A stretch of DNA of 59,657 nt from Gracilaria domingensis (lineage: Eukaryota; Rhodophyta; Florideophyceae; Gracilariales; Gracilariaceae), in the NCBI GenBank assembly GCA_022539475.1, contig VCMS01000157.1, forward strand, positions 125,819 to 185,475. The letters run 5' to 3'. A program made the translations under genes and the position numbers. The notes beneath the pieces were generated by a model that had not been told where the DNA came from, ran no database searches, and saw only the letters and a program-made list of their open reading frames with translations. Below are positions 1 through 10,833 of this stretch, piece after piece; within the stretch, counting starts at the first letter, position 1, and each line of letters starts with the position of its first letter.

Positions 1-528
1 GAAGAGGGCGTTGTTAGATGCTCGGCTTGGTGAAATATGTGGGGCGTGGGGCTACATGACTACAAGCAACCGAATGAGAGAATGTTTGCACCGAAGACCG
101 GAGGGAAAATCTTAGGTACCGGAGTGGCTTGCCAGCGACAGCAACTACATACCGACTTCAAGACCTTGACAAACGAAGGCAAGCTGTAAGGGAAGAACCC
201 GGGGTACTTTGTGATGGTCTTCGGAACTGTGTCGTTCCCGCCTTGGATATATGAAGGATCCCACAGTCACTTTGCTGTAACCGCAAAGGAATTTGAAGGG
301 TTGGCACGAGGAATGGCTGTGAGAAAGTTCTTTGTCTTACCTTTTTCTGTGTTTATTGGGAGGGGAGATGTATTTCATGCCGGTGCGGGCAGTAAAGATG
401 GAAGATTTCGGGAAAACCCACTGTTTCGCTACCATATGTATATGGTACCAGAGAGTACAGTTTGCTGGATGCAGTTCATCTGAATCACCATTTTCGACTG
501 ACTTTTGTAGCCCAGGTAAAACTGAATA
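1..528 (+). pseudogene. Degraded 2OG/Fe(II)-oxygenase-like gene, 5' end outside window
   Basis: This is a decayed paralogue of the oxygenase-like gene at 52961-55141. Shared stretches in the same order are RALLD near position 8, PKTGG near 94, LHTDF at 145-159, NPGYFVM near 200, GRGDVFHAG near 360 and FRYHMYMVPE near 425. The metal-binding H-x-D (codons 148-156), the distal His and the Arg that would bind 2-oxoglutarate are all still encoded. The frame is broken at least three times: a frameshift around 60-90, a TAA at 187-189 after GKL, and a second frameshift near 450, after which similarity resumes (LLDAVHL, RLTFV) to the stop near 528. The active-site region survives but the gene cannot make one protein. 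The N-terminal part lies to the left of the window. Family assignment rests on the motif layout. Confidence 0.75.
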
Positions 529-3500
529 AATAAATTTCAATTAATTGTTCGTCTAACATTTCAACTGATTCTCAATTGATTCGAATCCTGTTTGCACGAT
601 TGACACTCCGGGGGATAACTCATTTCTAAATAGATCTTCAGTATGGTGTGCAAACAGTGTTCATTAGTCTCTCGATGTGAACTCAGATAACTAGCGACAA
701 TTTACGAAATGAAGAAAAGATAATGGCATCCATATTACTCACGCTTTTTTGTAGCGAACAAAGAAGGAACAGAGAACGAGATTCAATCTCAGTCTATCTC
801 ATTTATGCTGAGTACATATCTTCTATTTCACTATAACAGCTAGAACGTTGTACATGCTAAGTATTGCCTTCATACCAGCGTTGTTTGTGTTGGCCTTAAT
901 CAGCAGCTAAGCGGCGTGTGCGGCTTTCTTGTCTGACGTTTCCATCACCCTGTAGACTATCAAAGTGATAATACCAATCAACCTTCAAAATTCCAACCTA
1001 TCACCGTCGACAGAGTCACACAGTGAAGCAGTGATAAACCAACCCATGAACCATATGGAGCCAAGAGCAACGCTGAGACTATCCTATGGCATACCAGACT
1101 GCCGTAAACAACCACAAAAGACATCAAGGCAAAAGAGATACAAGTTCAAAGGCAAAGAACAGACTCAGGGATACATGAACAGTGAAAACCATTGGCAGGT
1201 AACCAGCTTCTCGCCAACATCATGATCATCATCGACCAGCATGAACGATGATAAGCGTGTGAACAACTCATAATACGTGGTTTGACGCTCTCGTATGCCA
1301 TACCAGCTCCTTAATGCCCCATTTTGACGCGACCTGGTGGCTCCAATGGGTCAGATGAACATTCCAAGAAATAAAAACAGCGATTGAGCACCTTCGTTTC
1401 GTAAGAAGCAGGGCAGGAACGCATGAAATCGAAACCCGAAGAGGAGACGGGCACGAGTAACAGTTGCGAATTGAGATGCTGAACGTGGCCTCAGGGTGAC
1501 CCTCTACAGGGAAGCAGAGTTTGGTCCAGCTCGAAGCTGATGCCGTAGGAGATGCACGGTGTCCATTTCGCAGATAATAATCAATGCGAGTTCTCTCAGG
1601 ACCTAATCTGACGGCAGTTTCGCTTTCAATGCATGCAATCTTCACCATCTCTTGTTCTCGGCATGTCCGCGATGATGAAAAATGAGAAGAACACGAGACC
1701 AAAGTGAAAAGTCTCATTAAATAGTGAGCCGAAGATAGAATGAAGAAAGAAATTGACTGAAGGACGTTTTCCAGAGTTGAAAAGGAATGGCATTGGCGTG
1801 ATATCGAAAGCAGAACACTTAGATCGATGAAAGAAAGTTGTATGATTGGAAAAGAACATTCGTCGGTATCGAAAGGAAGCACTAAAGTGCGAGGTGCCAA
1901 CATGGGAGCCGGGACGCTTTCTGTGCACACGATCGGCAGCCGAATCAAGTGTTCAGCAAAGAAGTGCCAAACACGGAAAGGCAACGACCAAAAAGAGCGA
2001 AGAAGACATTCGAAATGTGCGAGTGGCGTTGAAATCCTAACTTCGAAGGTAAATGAGATGTACGGGAAAGACTGTGAACTTGTGATGCCCGTACGCAATG
2101 CGGAATTTGAGCATCAACAGAGCAGATGAGATGACACCAGAGAATATGTACGAAAGCGGTGAGAATGCGGAAATGAATCTAGGACGATGCATTCGTGAAA
2201 AAGAAAAGGATAAACGATCTCGTTGACCATTGAAGCGACAGGAAAGGTGCAGCGACGAAGAGAATGTGACAATGAGACGAAGAACATGAAAAGAGAGAGC
2301 CTGAGTACCATTTTGACCATTTTGAGATATTCATAGAGAAGTACGCGCCATCGGTAGATAGATCTCAACACAAAAAGAAAGAACGTATTCCGTGTGGAAT
2401 TGATTGAGAGAACGAAACGGTGCTGAGAAGTTCTGAGTGAGACGAAACCTAACATGTACCTTGTTCATAACAATGGTCACATTAGGTATCCCAGCCTGTT
2501 GAAGAGGGCCAGGTAACGCCAGCAGCATCGGAAGGAAAGAGACAGGAACGAGGCCGAAAATGAGTACAGAATTCAGGGAAGAAGAGACATGAAGTTATTG
2601 CAGAGGCAGCCCAGACCGGACAGTCTCGGCAAACAGAGTAGACGCGAAGAAACAAATCTCATGATTCGGCTTTGATGTGTGCGTTATGGCGCATTCAGAA
2701 ACGCGGGATGATGCGACAGAAGATCCACGGTTGCAGAAGAAAGCAGTTGGAATACGCAATGTTTGATCAGTATGAAGACAACAGGGTAGACCTACTTGTA
2801 GAAATGGACCGAACATTACCGGTGCTGAACCCCGAGAGAAAGAACACGAAAACCATGGTCATATCGCGAGAAAACGGTACGCGCAGGGCAATGTGAAACA
2901 CTTTTGGACTCTACGACGTCAGTAACCCGGCAGTACAAGTATCGAAGTGTTCATGAACAACGAAGTAGTTACAATACTGAGACTGATTGAGAGACTCGGA
3001 ACTTCATTGACCTTTCATATGAGGGTAACTGCCGCAGATAGAAGCAGATAGAGTGTGTGAGACGAACATGTTAAAGTACTTGGTACAGGCGGAAGTATAG
3101 GAAGTGAAAGTGAAATAGAGAGTGCACCTGAGCAACATGCGAAAAAAAGAAGAAATAAAACCATTTGTGGCGCATCTAGTCCACCGCTTTGCAATGATCG
3201 AGAGCAATAATAACGTTAGGCAGTACCAAAGTTAGTAGTGTACACCGCAGCCAAGAGAAATGACATCACTTGCGTTTTACCACGGATCGATTCCAATATT
3301 TGAAGAAACACTCCTGCCTTAAGAGAGAACAGAAGGTGCTTAGAGATGTTTTGAAGGCAGCAATCGCAGAGCAGAAGAAATACCGAAGAAACAAACATGG
3401 TGTCTCAATGCATGTAACATTCACAAGGATTGAAGTTGCTTTTCGAGCATGTCATGCTCAACATAAACGACTTGAAGTCAGAGAAGCGCTCTGAAACCGA

Positions 3501-4281
3501 TCGATTAGTGGCAATCGGGTTATCCAGAACTGAATATGCAGATGAACCTGTTTCAACGGCATAGTAGGCACAACACATCTAACGGTAACGTCCTTATGCA
3601 TTACAGCTCTCCCGTACTCCCTAAGTACATGCGAACAGTTCGACGAAGTCAGAGAGGAATTGGATTGAAATTCAATACGGTCGTGTGCGATCACTTGTGG
3701 TGAGAGATAGCTACGATTATGCGCGAAATGTTAACGCATACGGCGGAGCCACGTTTCTCGAGTATGAATGATTAGTACGACCGCGGAACAGTTGAAGCAG
3801 CGGAAATGCATCGAAAATGGTACTATTCGGAACATTACATCGTTCAGAGTTGCCGAAAAGAAGCGTAAAATCACTTGTTACGGTGCGGGACAGAGATGAA
3901 CGACATGGAAAGAAACCATTATCTGCCTCCAGAAACATCTGGTGCAAATGAATGAAGTCGGTGAGGGACGAAGATGACGCTCGTGTCTCCAGTCGTGCAC
4001 TCCTCCAGCTCTGACATTGAAGCCTAATTTCAAGTCTCTTTGCAAGCGAAGCAAAAAGCTGTAAAAAATGACCATAAATTACAATCAAATAATTCTTTGA
4101 AACCGAGCCTCACTCACCACCGTAAATCTACCATGCTTTTCACCAATTGTGAGCTGTACCTTCGTCCTCATCACCATTGGAAGTCACTACGACAAAACGG
4201 GAAACCCTCTTCGTCGGAGATGTTTGTGGCAGTGTAGCGAGAAGTTGAGAACTGCGCAGTAGGCTTGGACTCCTCATTTAG
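529..4281. other. No supportable gene
   Basis: I see no ORF in this stretch with a recognisable domain or a composition unlike its shadow frames. The plus strand is markedly purine-rich between about 1,650 and 3,450, which produces many short Arg/Lys/Glu-rich plus frames and Ser/Phe/Leu-rich minus frames. A minus-strand open frame of 276 codons (1268-2098) has this shadow character. It may be an old, eroded gene or element body. The last 200 bases are the 3' flank of the transposase gene. Confidence 0.5.
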
Positions 4282-7200
4282 CTACGAAAGGCTCTGGAGA
4301 CGATAGATGTCACCCCCCTCAGCATGATTTCCCCCTTTTCTTGACCAGTTATACGTACCTTGCAATGGATCGACAACATTCGTTCTCTTCGCTGCTCTTC
4401 TTCCGATTCCTATACTTTGTTCAATCACTGAAATCTGGTTTGATAAGGCTGATATATTTTCTACCGAGAGTTCTCGAAATACCTTACCCTCACTCTGAAA
4501 CCCTTTCCCAAAAAGTTGTCCTTGTTCACCTCTTTTCAAATCTTTTGATGCCCAACGGATGAGGCAAAGCAGACTCCGATTACCTGAGACAGTGTGCTCA
4601 AAGAACAACAAGATCTTCCCGTAGTACACATGAAGTTCATGCTGATCGGATCCCTTAAAAAGTGCGGCTGTGAAGCAAGAAGACCTGGTTCTCTCAGAAA
4701 ACGTTTTCATCATGCTGCAATGGTACATCGTTACATATTCGTCTTCAGCTTTTTCATCGAGAAGGCGTGACCATCCTGTGACTCCATTTTGATATTGTAC
4801 ATCTGGTCCAAGAAGTGGAGTTGGAGACAAGTCGGTTGCCTTCTTGTTTCGTGTGTAGTAATTCTGCAGCAATTTCTTTACATCGCATCCTATCTTCTCC
4901 GAAAGATCCCGAAAGCTGAAGAACTTGCGGGGATGACAAAATGTATATCCATCCTGCTCCGGCTGTGAACTCCGACGCACAAGACCATTTCTCTCAGGAG
5001 CAGACTCTTCATCGAGGAGAGGAATGCTAATGTCTTTAGCTAAGCAATAGAGCTTGACAGCTTCAGTGACTTTCACACTCTCAATGATAGACTCGGAAAA
5101 CCGATACGTCGAGTTGCATTTCCTGTTTAGAAATCCTACGTAGTTCTCAATGCTCCATTGAGAGACCAGAGGAAGTGGACCGCAACTCCGAATAGAATCC
5201 TCAAGGTGCAGTAGTAGATGGTACACATACTTGCAAAGATATTGGTTCTCGTGTTGGTATTTGAAATAGGTTCTTGAGAAGTGGATGAAGAACCTGCGAG
5301 AAAGAGATCCGACCCGTTTCACGTCGTCATCAGAAAGGCTCCAGCGACACACAGTCTCACACAGATCTACGAAAAGTTTCCAACCGGCTAATAGATGCGC
5401 TGGGATCAGTCCATGAAGAACAACCAGACTGAGATGTATTACAAACGCTTTCCATTCCGTTGCTTTCCATCGCTTGCGCTCATCGAGGCCTCTGGGACAT
5501 CTGATGCGATCGTTGTACCACTTCCCTGCTCCTATTAGTCTTTGATTCAATTCGTCTTGCTTCATTTTTGGTTGTAGTACCGATAGAGTAGGCACACATC
5601 CTTTCTCCCCAAGCCATATGGAAACGATGTCTGGGGCGATATTCTCGAACAAGAGATGCATGGTGTCTATTGGAAAACTTTGAAACGGGGTTATCAGCCG
5701 TAAGTTTTCAATCAACGGACTGAGCGAGGTAGATTGTATCCCAAAGTCTTTGCATCTTTGACTTAGTTCTTGTTTCGTCAGCTTATTCGAGTTTTCTCGA
5801 AGCTCGTGCACTGCACCCAAGAATGTGTCGGCAGTTCGCATTGGCAACTGTTTTGGACTCCATAGTTTCACCCTTTTGGTCTTACCTTTAACGGTCTTCG
5901 TTGTCTGTGACGGATAGTGTACATGATTCCTGCTGCTGTCAAAGGTTCCTCGAATGGTACAAAATCGACATGGTACGATGGCATTATAGCCCCGAAGATT
6001 TGTCAGCTTGTTTAATGCCGCAAGATCTCCTTGAACGTATAGCAAGTGCACACGCACATGGCGCTCAGTTCCATCCCATAGTGTTACTTTCTTCCCTGCT
6101 GATAAGTGTGTGAGCTCGTATATTAAAGGTTGCAGAAAGGACGTGAGATTTTGAGGAGCTTTAGGGCCCGGAATCACTGATACTGGCAGCATGTTGCTGA
6201 GTTTGAACCGCTGTGAAGGGTGCAGGTTTAGCACAAGGAGCACCACAGGCCAGTAAGTGTAGTCAGTTTTTTTGAAAGCCGAAACTCCATCTGTAGACAG
6301 AGACAGAAATATATCGTGCTTCACGGCCTCAATGCCGCCCAAATCTTTCACCGCCTTGTGGAACAAGCTTCCTGAAACAAAGTCTTCATAGTTCTCGGTT
6401 TGTGGTGATCCGTTGAACCTGTGTCTTTTCATCGCTGCTTGGAAATGCTTGTATAGCAAAGGCCCTTTGTCCTTTTTCTTCAAATGCGCCTCAAGGCGAG
6501 CCCAGATGCCAATGTAGCAGTACTGCGAAAGAGGCGCTGGGTCCTGCCGGCAATTGGGATGTTGGCAAGATATAGAACCATCTCCATTTCGCGTATCTAT
6601 AGCTTCATGCCCTTTGGAGCAGAAAGGAAGCATTTCGAGAGATAGAAAGGATTCTCGGATCAATGCCTTCCGCAGGCCATTCCAAAAAGTGAAGTACCCA
6701 TCTCGATCTCGAAGCATGTCATTCATCATAGATACTGTGGCACGGCCATGCTTTAGAGCAAAACCGACAACAAATGAGTGGTTCTTCATAAATTGCAGCA
6801 GTCGGTAGTCGGCTGCATTCGAAGCAATCACTTCCCCTTGGACGTCATGGGCCGGGACATTCTCTTCACTTTCAGAAAGTGAGGTGTCATATTCGTTCGA
6901 TGTCTTGGCGTCCATTAAGCACTTACTTCCAAAGCTTCCCACCTGTGAAAAGCTGGATGACAAATGTTGTTTTTCATGTGCCCGAGTACTGCGGTGTGAC
7001 GTATCGTCGATATATGAATCATGAGTAATCTCTATGCTCGACTTGCGTCCAGAGAGGTCACCATCACTCGCAGCTCGTGGTGATTCTCGAACTTCTGCGC
7101 TTGACACATTCTCGACGCGTTCTCTATCGGTTTCTTGAAGCGGTAAAAAATTAGATGCATCAGGGATATGTAAGTTCCCAATCTCTGACTGACATTCTGC

Positions 7201-7539
7201 GCTGCTGTGGCTTTCTTCACTAGAATGGTCCTCAAGTTGTTCATTTGCACTGGAAGAAGCCGTGTGAGGGGCGAATATAGGTTGCGCTCCTTGCGGGAGA
7301 CTGTTCGAATAAGTGGTATTCGAATCATAACTTATAGGCACGGATGATGACGATGAAGATGAAGATAAAGCAGTAACGGGACGGGGAGGAGGAATTGTTC
7401 GTGGTGCTCTTCGGTTTAGTTTCGACTCGAGTTGAAGAGTATTGCGGTAGTGTCGGAAAGCTGTGGCTCTGCTTATGATCCTTCCCACAGTGCAGGAGCA
7501 GTGACTTAATGCTGAACAGCGATAACCCGCAAGAGACAT
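4282..7539 (-). CDS. tnp2-class (CACTA-type) transposase
   Basis: This is a protein of about 1,085 residues that would cut and move a DNA transposon in the nucleus. The N-terminus carries a C-x-C...H zinc-finger-like segment (about residues 15-35), followed by about 200 Ser-rich low-complexity residues. A cysteine pair group (LPFCSKGH, QHPNC) lies near 305-335. The tnp2 domain follows: an STDG motif near 420, a YTYWPVVLLVLNL block, a PGPKAP block, QGDLAAL near 515, and CRFC. The IDTMHLLFEN block near 640 is typical of CACTA/Plavaka transposases. The acidic residues in STDG and QGDLAA are candidates for the DDE site. The open frame begins at a GTG at 7548; the first ATG is 7539. It diverges from the gene at 7876 with about 340 bases between them. 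It is uninterrupted, so it may be recently active. Confidence 0.85.
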   Translation of the reverse strand: MSLAGYRCSALSHCSCTVGRIISRATAFRHYRNTLQLESKLNRRAPRTIPPPRPVTALSSSSSSSSVPISYDSNTTYSNSLPQGAQPIFAPHTASSSANEQLEDHSSEESHSSAECQSEIGNLHIPDASNFLPLQETDRERVENVSSAEVRESPRAASDGDLSGRKSSIEITHDSYIDDTSHRSTRAHEKQHLSSSFSQVGSFGSKCLMDAKTSNEYDTSLSESEENVPAHDVQGEVIASNAADYRLLQFMKNHSFVVGFALKHGRATVSMMNDMLRDRDGYFTFWNGLRKALIRESFLSLEMLPFCSKGHEAIDTRNGDGSISCQHPNCRQDPAPLSQYCYIGIWARLEAHLKKKDKGPLLYKHFQAAMKRHRFNGSPQTENYEDFVSGSLFHKAVKDLGGIEAVKHDIFLSLSTDGVSAFKKTDYTYWPVVLLVLNLHPSQRFKLSNMLPVSVIPGPKAPQNLTSFLQPLIYELTHLSAGKKVTLWDGTERHVRVHLLYVQGDLAALNKLTNLRGYNAIVPCRFCTIRGTFDSSRNHVHYPSQTTKTVKGKTKRVKLWSPKQLPMRTADTFLGAVHELRENSNKLTKQELSQRCKDFGIQSTSLSPLIENLRLITPFQSFPIDTMHLLFENIAPDIVSIWLGEKGCVPTLSVLQPKMKQDELNQRLIGAGKWYNDRIRCPRGLDERKRWKATEWKAFVIHLSLVVLHGLIPAHLLAGWKLFVDLCETVCRWSLSDDDVKRVGSLSRRFFIHFSRTYFKYQHENQYLCKYVYHLLLHLEDSIRSCGPLPLVSQWSIENYVGFLNRKCNSTYRFSESIIESVKVTEAVKLYCLAKDISIPLLDEESAPERNGLVRRSSQPEQDGYTFCHPRKFFSFRDLSEKIGCDVKKLLQNYYTRNKKATDLSPTPLLGPDVQYQNGVTGWSRLLDEKAEDEYVTMYHCSMMKTFSERTRSSCFTAALFKGSDQHELHVYYGKILLFFEHTVSGNRSLLCLIRWASKDLKRGEQGQLFGKGFQSEGKVFRELSVENISALSNQISVIEQSIGIGRRAAKRTNVVDPLQGTYNWSRKGGNHAEGGDIYRLQSLS

Positions 7540-7875
7540 GTCTTTCACTACTTCATATGAAGTGCTAGTTGACGCTTAATATAAGATGGTAGCCGGTGTT
7601 GAGACAGTTATTCACGAAGACGGGTACGCAGAAGAGGGTGCAAAAGTGGAGAAAGTTTCACACATTTCGTTTCGTTCCGTCCGACATTACAGGCGCAATG
7701 AATAGAAATGCGCTATACTCTTCGGTCTTCTCCAGTATCAAGCTGTTGTTTTTCACTTCTATCGGCTGATTTTGGCCTGAGTCAAGCAACAGTCGTTCTT
7801 CCGTTCCTCTTCACGGCTTCGCCTTCTCGATTTCACCTCTTGGTCTCGTTCCTTATTCAATTTTTCGGCGTATAC
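7540..7875. promoter_or_regulatory. Divergent promoter region between transposase and partner gene
   Basis: These 336 bases separate two start codons pointing away from each other, so both promoters must lie here or overlap into the 5' leaders. An open frame runs upstream of the second gene's chosen start (from an ATG at 7708), but it encodes a hydrophobic, Ser/Phe-rich stretch unlike the charged protein that follows. I treat it as leader. No convincing TATA element was identified. Confidence 0.4.
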
Positions 7876-9108
7876 ATGAACCGAGAGGTTCTGAACCATC
7901 CCCACGAGAATGGAACTCGAGGAAAGGTGTATGTGGGAGAGGCGTTAGAGAATGGTATTCAACAATACAACGCCGGTGTTACGTCCGACTCGGAGCGCAT
8001 TCCTCCGCTTCCATGCTCGGGAAGAGCCTACTCTTATCGCGTTCTGAAAGCCGTTGGCGTCGAGCTGGAGGCCTCCGATCTCCTTCACCATTACTACGGA
8101 AAGTATGCATTTCAAGAGATCGAGCAATTGTTGTCAAAGAGGAAGCATGAGTTGCAAACAGAGTTGAGACGAGTGATGCGGGAATTGTCCAATCGGTTTG
8201 AGCATTTGCTTGCCACCAAGTGCCTCTGGGGAGCACATGAGGCTGTAAAGACCAAGCTCGTGAATCAAAAGGCTAGTGTGAGGAGGGAGAAGAGAAAACG
8301 CCGGCAGGAGAAAAGGGCAAAAGAAGGACTAGAACCCGAAGAAAACTCTCGCGCGTTGGAGCGTAATGAGAGGAACAGAGCCAGAGTGGATCGCATGGTT
8401 CTTGCACGAAAAGAGAAAGCCAAGCTTCGTAAACGTAGTTCAACAAATCGAAGGGAGCATAGAAGGAGTCCTGACTACGGCACATCTGATTCTAATGAGC
8501 GTGAATGTAATAATCGCGCAAAGCCGGAAGTAGAAACGCAGAAGAGAAAGAAGTCCGGAGTTAAGCGTCCCCGCGAAGAAGAAATCTGTAATGAAAAACT
8601 GAGAAGGACGGAAGAGAGAAAGCGAATGAAGACATTTGAAGATTCTGAGAATGATATCCGTGATCATCATGTGAGTTCCACCCCCCGTACGTCTGGTTCT
8701 ATATCTGAACCAAGTCGTGAGCTGCGGAAAGCGTCAATGCACAATGATAGCCCATCGTGGAGCACGTCGCGTGAGTGCAGTCATGGCACTTTTGTCGACG
8801 ATGAGGAGCAGAAAATTGAGGGTATCGCAGCATCAGAGAAACCGGTCATGCCAAGAACGCTTAAGAAAGTTGTGCGCCGTGGGGAAGGTGGTAGTAGCTC
8901 CAGCAGTGACGATCATTCTCTTGAAACAGACATGAATAAGAATACTCTGGTTACGAAGAAGAGGAAACTTGCAATGAAGAAGCCCAAGATGCGCTTCAAA
9001 GCATTCAACCACGCTTCAAGCCATTCTCCAAGAGTCATGGGCGAGGAACATTCTAGGCCGAAGAAGATCAGAAAGACAAAAGCCTCTCAAAGTTCTACTG
9101 TGAGATAG
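7876..9108 (+). CDS. Basic, coiled-coil-prone nuclear protein, likely transposon partner gene
   Basis: A protein of about 410 residues from the Met in MNREVLNHPHENG; I recognise no named family. The N-terminal 110 residues look like a small folded domain (GKVYVGEAL, then SYRVLKAVGVEL, then LLHHYYGKYAFQEIEQLLSK). The rest is very rich in Arg, Lys and Glu with several nuclear-localisation-like clusters (REKRKRRQEKR, QKRKKSGVKRP, KKRKLAMKKPKMR, RPKKIRKTK) and a Ser/Asp acidic patch near residue 340. The composition fits a nuclear DNA-binding or chromatin-associated protein. It is transcribed away from the tnp2 transposase, a layout in which CACTA-type elements often keep a second DNA-binding protein. 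The GKVxVGEAL segment recurs near the start of the ParB-like protein at 55473-56872. The function is inferred only from context. Confidence 0.6.
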   Translation: MNREVLNHPHENGTRGKVYVGEALENGIQQYNAGVTSDSERIPPLPCSGRAYSYRVLKAVGVELEASDLLHHYYGKYAFQEIEQLLSKRKHELQTELRRVMRELSNRFEHLLATKCLWGAHEAVKTKLVNQKASVRREKRKRRQEKRAKEGLEPEENSRALERNERNRARVDRMVLARKEKAKLRKRSSTNRREHRRSPDYGTSDSNERECNNRAKPEVETQKRKKSGVKRPREEEICNEKLRRTEERKRMKTFEDSENDIRDHHVSSTPRTSGSISEPSRELRKASMHNDSPSWSTSRECSHGTFVDDEEQKIEGIAASEKPVMPRTLKKVVRRGEGGSSSSSDDHSLETDMNKNTLVTKKRKLAMKKPKMRFKAFNHASSHSPRVMGEEHSRPKKIRKTKASQSSTVR

Positions 9109-9945
9109 TTGAAGCACAATTCCGATCTTCTTGAATGTCGTAAGAAGCAAAAGTGATAACACAAATGCGAATGAAGCACTTCGTGGAGAACCTATTTTCC
9201 GAGGTCCGCATTATGTTGTTGTTCGTATTGTAGTGTCTGTTGATTTCCCGTACTGAACAATCTTATGATAGTCTCCTGCACGTTTTCGACTGATTAAGAT
9301 TCGGATAGAGCTTTTTAGCAGGTTTTTGCTCGTCCATTGCCTCTGATAAATGTCCTTGAGCATCATTACACAAATTGAAAAGATGCGAAAAAGCTGCACA
9401 GATAAGTATTGTTTTACATTGAGTCGATTCATTGCAAATTGCTTTCGTCCCAAATCATCGAGCTCAGATTAAAGACGAGTTAATTGACCATTTCGTAATG
9501 AGCGACAGTGAAGAAGAAACCGCACCCCGCTGCATATGTGGTGATCAAGACAGGACACCGACGGTACCTTTGTACTTTCTCGGGGATTCCTGACTGGCGC
9601 TGAATTCGAACATCAATATCAGATAGCAGAATATGCCGGCAGCGTCTTAGCGAGCGGTCTTTCCATCACATCTCTGTATAACGCTGCATGGAATTACCAC
9701 TCATTGCAGAATCATGTCCACTACCAATCACGTTTCTTAGAAGGGGACACCAAACAGTTCTTTCTGAAGTTATGATTGGTTGCTAAGTGGGGACACGAAT
9801 GTTTTATATTGACAGTGGAAGAGCTCTCCTGAATACGTATTATGGCATCCCTGGTTACCTTTGGTACTTCCGGGATGTCTCATGTTGTGTTCTTGAATAG
9901 CGACGCAGTTCGTCCATAACGAATCGGCTTCAGTCTTTGTCAAGG
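9109..9945. other. Intergenic, with a 31-codon cysteine-containing ORF at 9498-9593
   Basis: Mostly unexplained sequence. The short plus ORF at 9498-9593 starts MSDSEEETAPRCICGDQDR, an acidic leader followed by a C-x-C-G that looks like the first ligands of a zinc finger. It could be an upstream exon or a frameshifted N-terminus of the cysteine-rich protein that begins at 9946, but I cannot define splice sites with confidence. Confidence 0.35.
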
Positions 9946-10833
9946 ATGGGAGAAGATTTTGTTTGTGTGGAGCATGCTGTCTCCAAATGCAGAGTGGAAG
10001 ACGGAGTAATAGGAAAGCAGTATGGTCACTCATGCGCTTCCTGTAAAAAACCTATCCACGCCATTTGCGGTATGTCACTGTGCTCGAATGGTGGGGAGGA
10101 AGACGAAGGATATGGCTCTTTCCGTCTGTGTAATACGTGCTTTGAGAAGAGAAACTCTGCACCTTCACAGCAAATCACATCCGGTTCTGATGCTCAACAC
10201 AGCAGTACTTCGTCGCATAGTTCGTCGCACGGCTCGAATGACTCTGATGCAGAAGAGGGGATCAGGGCATCTGGCTACGTTTGCATACCACACGATTTAG
10301 TCCCGCATGGCATAAATTCCTTTACCTTGAATGTGCAAAGGGCTCCGCAGTGCGACACGCTCACAAAACTTACAGTTCACAACACGTCAATGCCTCATTC
10401 ACGGATGATAGAAGCTACGCATAAGAATAAGCAGCACAAGCGGCAGCCCTCTTTCCTTTCTACTTCCAAATCTGCCGTGAAGAAGAGAAGATACAGAGGT
10501 AGCAGCGCTAACCGAGCAAAAGAGAATGAGACGCGCAGAGCACGGTACAATAAGAAGAAGGGTAAGGTTCAGAAGAGGTACTGCAAAATGTTTGTAGACA
10601 GGAACAAGAACGACGGCATTTTGATGCCATATGTCGAAGACTTTCCGTCTCGAAGTAATAATCAGTTTGTCAGTGAAGGGCATATACAAACTGTGCAGAT
10701 ACGACATACCTTCGAGATCGAAGCCTGGTACCATTCATGGATTCCCCGAAAAGACGGAGCTGCAACCTCTGCGGGAGACCAGTACCGTATTATCCATTCC
10801 ATTTCTGGCGTTAAAACTGTGGCTAGACATTAA
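9946..10833 (+). CDS. Cysteine-rich zinc-finger protein with basic C-terminal half
   Basis: A protein of about 295 residues. The first ATG is 9946; the open frame extends nine bases further to a TTG. The first 70 residues hold a treble-clef or PHD-like ligand array: CVEH, SKC, HSCASCKKPIHAICG, SLC, then RLCNTC. C-x2-C followed by P-(V/I)-H-x2-C-G is common in small zinc modules of transposon-encoded proteins in algae and oomycetes. The middle is Ser/His-rich and the C-terminal part is basic (KKRRYRG, RRARYNKKKGK). I infer DNA or chromatin binding in the nucleus. It lies on the same strand as, and downstream of, the transposase partner gene, so it may be a third gene of the same element. No specific family is named. 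Confidence 0.55.
   Translation: MGEDFVCVEHAVSKCRVEDGVIGKQYGHSCASCKKPIHAICGMSLCSNGGEEDEGYGSFRLCNTCFEKRNSAPSQQITSGSDAQHSSTSSHSSSHGSNDSDAEEGIRASGYVCIPHDLVPHGINSFTLNVQRAPQCDTLTKLTVHNTSMPHSRMIEATHKNKQHKRQPSFLSTSKSAVKKRRYRGSSANRAKENETRRARYNKKKGKVQKRYCKMFVDRNKNDGILMPYVEDFPSRSNNQFVSEGHIQTVQIRHTFEIEAWYHSWIPRKDGAATSAGDQYRIIHSISGVKTVARH

Noticed and set aside
1268..2098. 276-codon minus frame
   Set aside because: Ser/Phe/Cys-rich mirror of a purine-rich plus strand, no domain.
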